From: Synergistales bacterium
GTDB lineage: Bacteria; Synergistota; Synergistia; Synergistales; Thermovirgaceae
DNA length: 13,677 nucleotides
NCBI GenBank assembly: GCA_018434645.1
Contig: JAHDOX010000163.1
Location: forward strand, 1-13,677
Direction: 5' to 3'
Below the pieces are notes generated by a model. The model was not told the DNA's origin. It searched no databases and worked only from the letters and a program-made list of their open reading frames with translations. This document shows positions 12,929 to 13,677 of the stretch, one piece after another; position 1 is the stretch's first letter, and every line of letters begins with the position of its first letter. The position numbers and the translations under genes are program-made.

Positions 12929-13290
12929 CAACCCCACCTTTTCGAACAGGGACAAGGCCTGATCCCGGCCTGATAGAGCAGACCGCAGGTTTCAAACATC
13001 GTCTTGGCCGTGAGCACAAAGGGTATCCCTAACTTTCGGGCAAGTTCGATAGTTTCTTCCGGAGGCTTTTTACCCCTCACGAAGACTACGGCAGGCATAT
13101 CTATCATGCTTGCCGTCCTTACGATCTGGATATTGACGAGACCTGTTATCAAAAGCGACCCGGGCTGGGCCAAAGCCAGCACATCGCTCATAAGATCAGA
13201 AGCGGAAGCACATTCCACGTCGACTGAAAAATCTCCCTCTTGGCTCAAGGGTTCGGCTTCCAATAAAGCCATGATATCACTCAATATCAT
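12928..13290 (-). CDS. Standalone DRTGG-domain protein (first copy)
   Basis: This 120-residue protein consists of one DRTGG domain. It has 'ASASDLMSDVLALAQPGSLL' (45-64), 'VNIQIVRTASMIDMPAVVFV' and 'GIPFVLTAKTMFETCGLLYQ', close to the pattern of domain-only family members. A short Cys-containing basic tail (Pro-Cys-Pro-Cys-Ser-Lys-Arg) ends the protein. It opens the five-gene cassette, so it is the gene nearest the promoter. AGGGGGG lies six to seven bases before the ATG. It shares the overall fold with the DRTGG gene at 10821-11168 but is clearly diverged, so this is not a recent duplication. Ligand and partner are unknown. Confidence 0.83.
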   Translation of the reverse strand: MILSDIMALLEAEPLSQEGDFSVDVECASASDLMSDVLALAQPGSLLITGLVNIQIVRTASMIDMPAVVFVRGKKPPEETIELARKLGIPFVLTAKTMFETCGLLYQAGIRPCPCSKRWG

Positions 13291-13333
13291 TTAGGACCCC
13301 CCCTCGGGACGGACAACTAAGTGATTTATATAA

Positions 13334-13378
13334 CTATATCATGTTTTCCTATATCATGTTTTCCTATATCATGTTTTC
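13334..13378. repeat. Three tandem copies of a 15-bp repeat
   Basis: CTATATCATGTTTTC occurs three times without gaps or mismatches (13334-13348, 13349-13363, 13364-13378). Read on the minus strand it is GAAAACATGATATAG, and each copy contains an AT-rich -10-like GATATAG. The last copy lies 44 bases ahead of the DRTGG start, where the cassette promoter is expected. TATAGT and TATAAA just after it are possible -10 elements, but no -35 hexamer is clear. Confidence 0.9.
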
Positions 13379-13384
13379 CTTTCC

Positions 13385-13677
13385 CCTGTCTTTCGGCTTT
13401 TTTGTGAACGGTCCGGAAGGCCGTATGGTCTAGCCACGTCGGGCCTGCAGAGGACTTTCACCTCCAAGTCGGTGTGCCATGCGGGGCGCACAATCCGCGT
13501 CGACCACCTGTTCGAGCAACTGCTGATTCTGCGGGTCAAAATGACCTCCCACGCATGGACAGGACTCGACACCACAAACGTACCCTCCCGGATTCCGTCC
13601 GGTACTCTCCGCCTGGGCGCGGGGTCTTCCGCTTTCTGCCGTCCGTCCTGTTCGCACCATGGGACATTCCTTCCTCA
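13385..13677 (-). mobile_element. Possible group II intron remnants (partial, at window edge)
   Basis: Two pieces on the minus strand recall group II introns. From 13491 downward the sequence begins GTGCGCCCC, matching the 5' GUGYG rule, and contains the hairpin GGAGGTGAAAGTCCTC (13450-13465), common in domain I of many bacterial introns. Just upstream, an open frame from ATG 13660 includes 'PQNQQLLEQVVDAD', like the N-terminus of intron-encoded reverse transcriptases, but the frame then runs into the GTGCG piece and stops at 13430. No reverse-transcriptase motifs or domain V are seen. The order is not that of an intact intron, so these would be rearranged fragments. No other gene is supported in 13291-13677. 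Confidence 0.35.

Overview
The window reads as part of a strict anaerobe's chromosome, most likely a member of the Synergistota. The main reason is a complete gene set for a HydABCSL-type electron-bifurcating [NiFe]-hydrogenase, the complex known from Acetomicrobium mobile. An apparent HesB-like selenoprotein and standalone DRTGG-domain genes fit an anaerobe of this kind. The phylum is inferred from gene content only; no marker gene is present.

Layout, left to right: (1) 1-324, minus strand, the start of a small membrane protein with a PH-like domain, cut by the window edge. (2) 355-775, plus strand, a dodecin-family gene with a promoter and a hairpin terminator. (3) 779-1922, minus strand, a three-gene operon: a charged coiled-coil protein, a membrane-anchored J-domain protein, and a HesB-like protein whose frame is crossed by one TGA at 971-973, best read as selenocysteine. 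(4) 2065-9919, minus strand, the hydrogenase operon in the order hydC, an orphan histidine-kinase-type ATPase, a thioredoxin-like ferredoxin, hydB, hydA, hydS, hydL and a maturation protease, ending at a strong hairpin. (5) 10075-13290, minus strand, five overlapping genes: DRTGG protein, RsbW-like ATPase, an [FeFe]-hydrogenase-like iron-sulfur protein, a second DRTGG protein and a PHP-domain phosphoesterase. (6) 13291-13677, three 15-bp tandem repeats and what looks like group II intron debris.

How the genes work together: HydC and HydB carry the NADH/FMN and Fe-S functions, HydA is the Fe-S wire and scaffold, HydS and HydL bind and activate H2, and the protease trims HydL. The complex couples H2, NAD(H) and ferredoxin. 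The upstream five-gene cassette looks like a sensing and signalling module for hydrogen or redox state. A Rex-like inverted repeat lies between the two operons.

The most striking anomalies are the in-frame TGA with a downstream hairpin in the HesB-like gene, and an in-frame TAG that cuts hydA in two just before a conserved Trp-Glu-Glu-Ala-Leu stretch. I saw no tRNA, rRNA, CRISPR array or intact insertion sequence.
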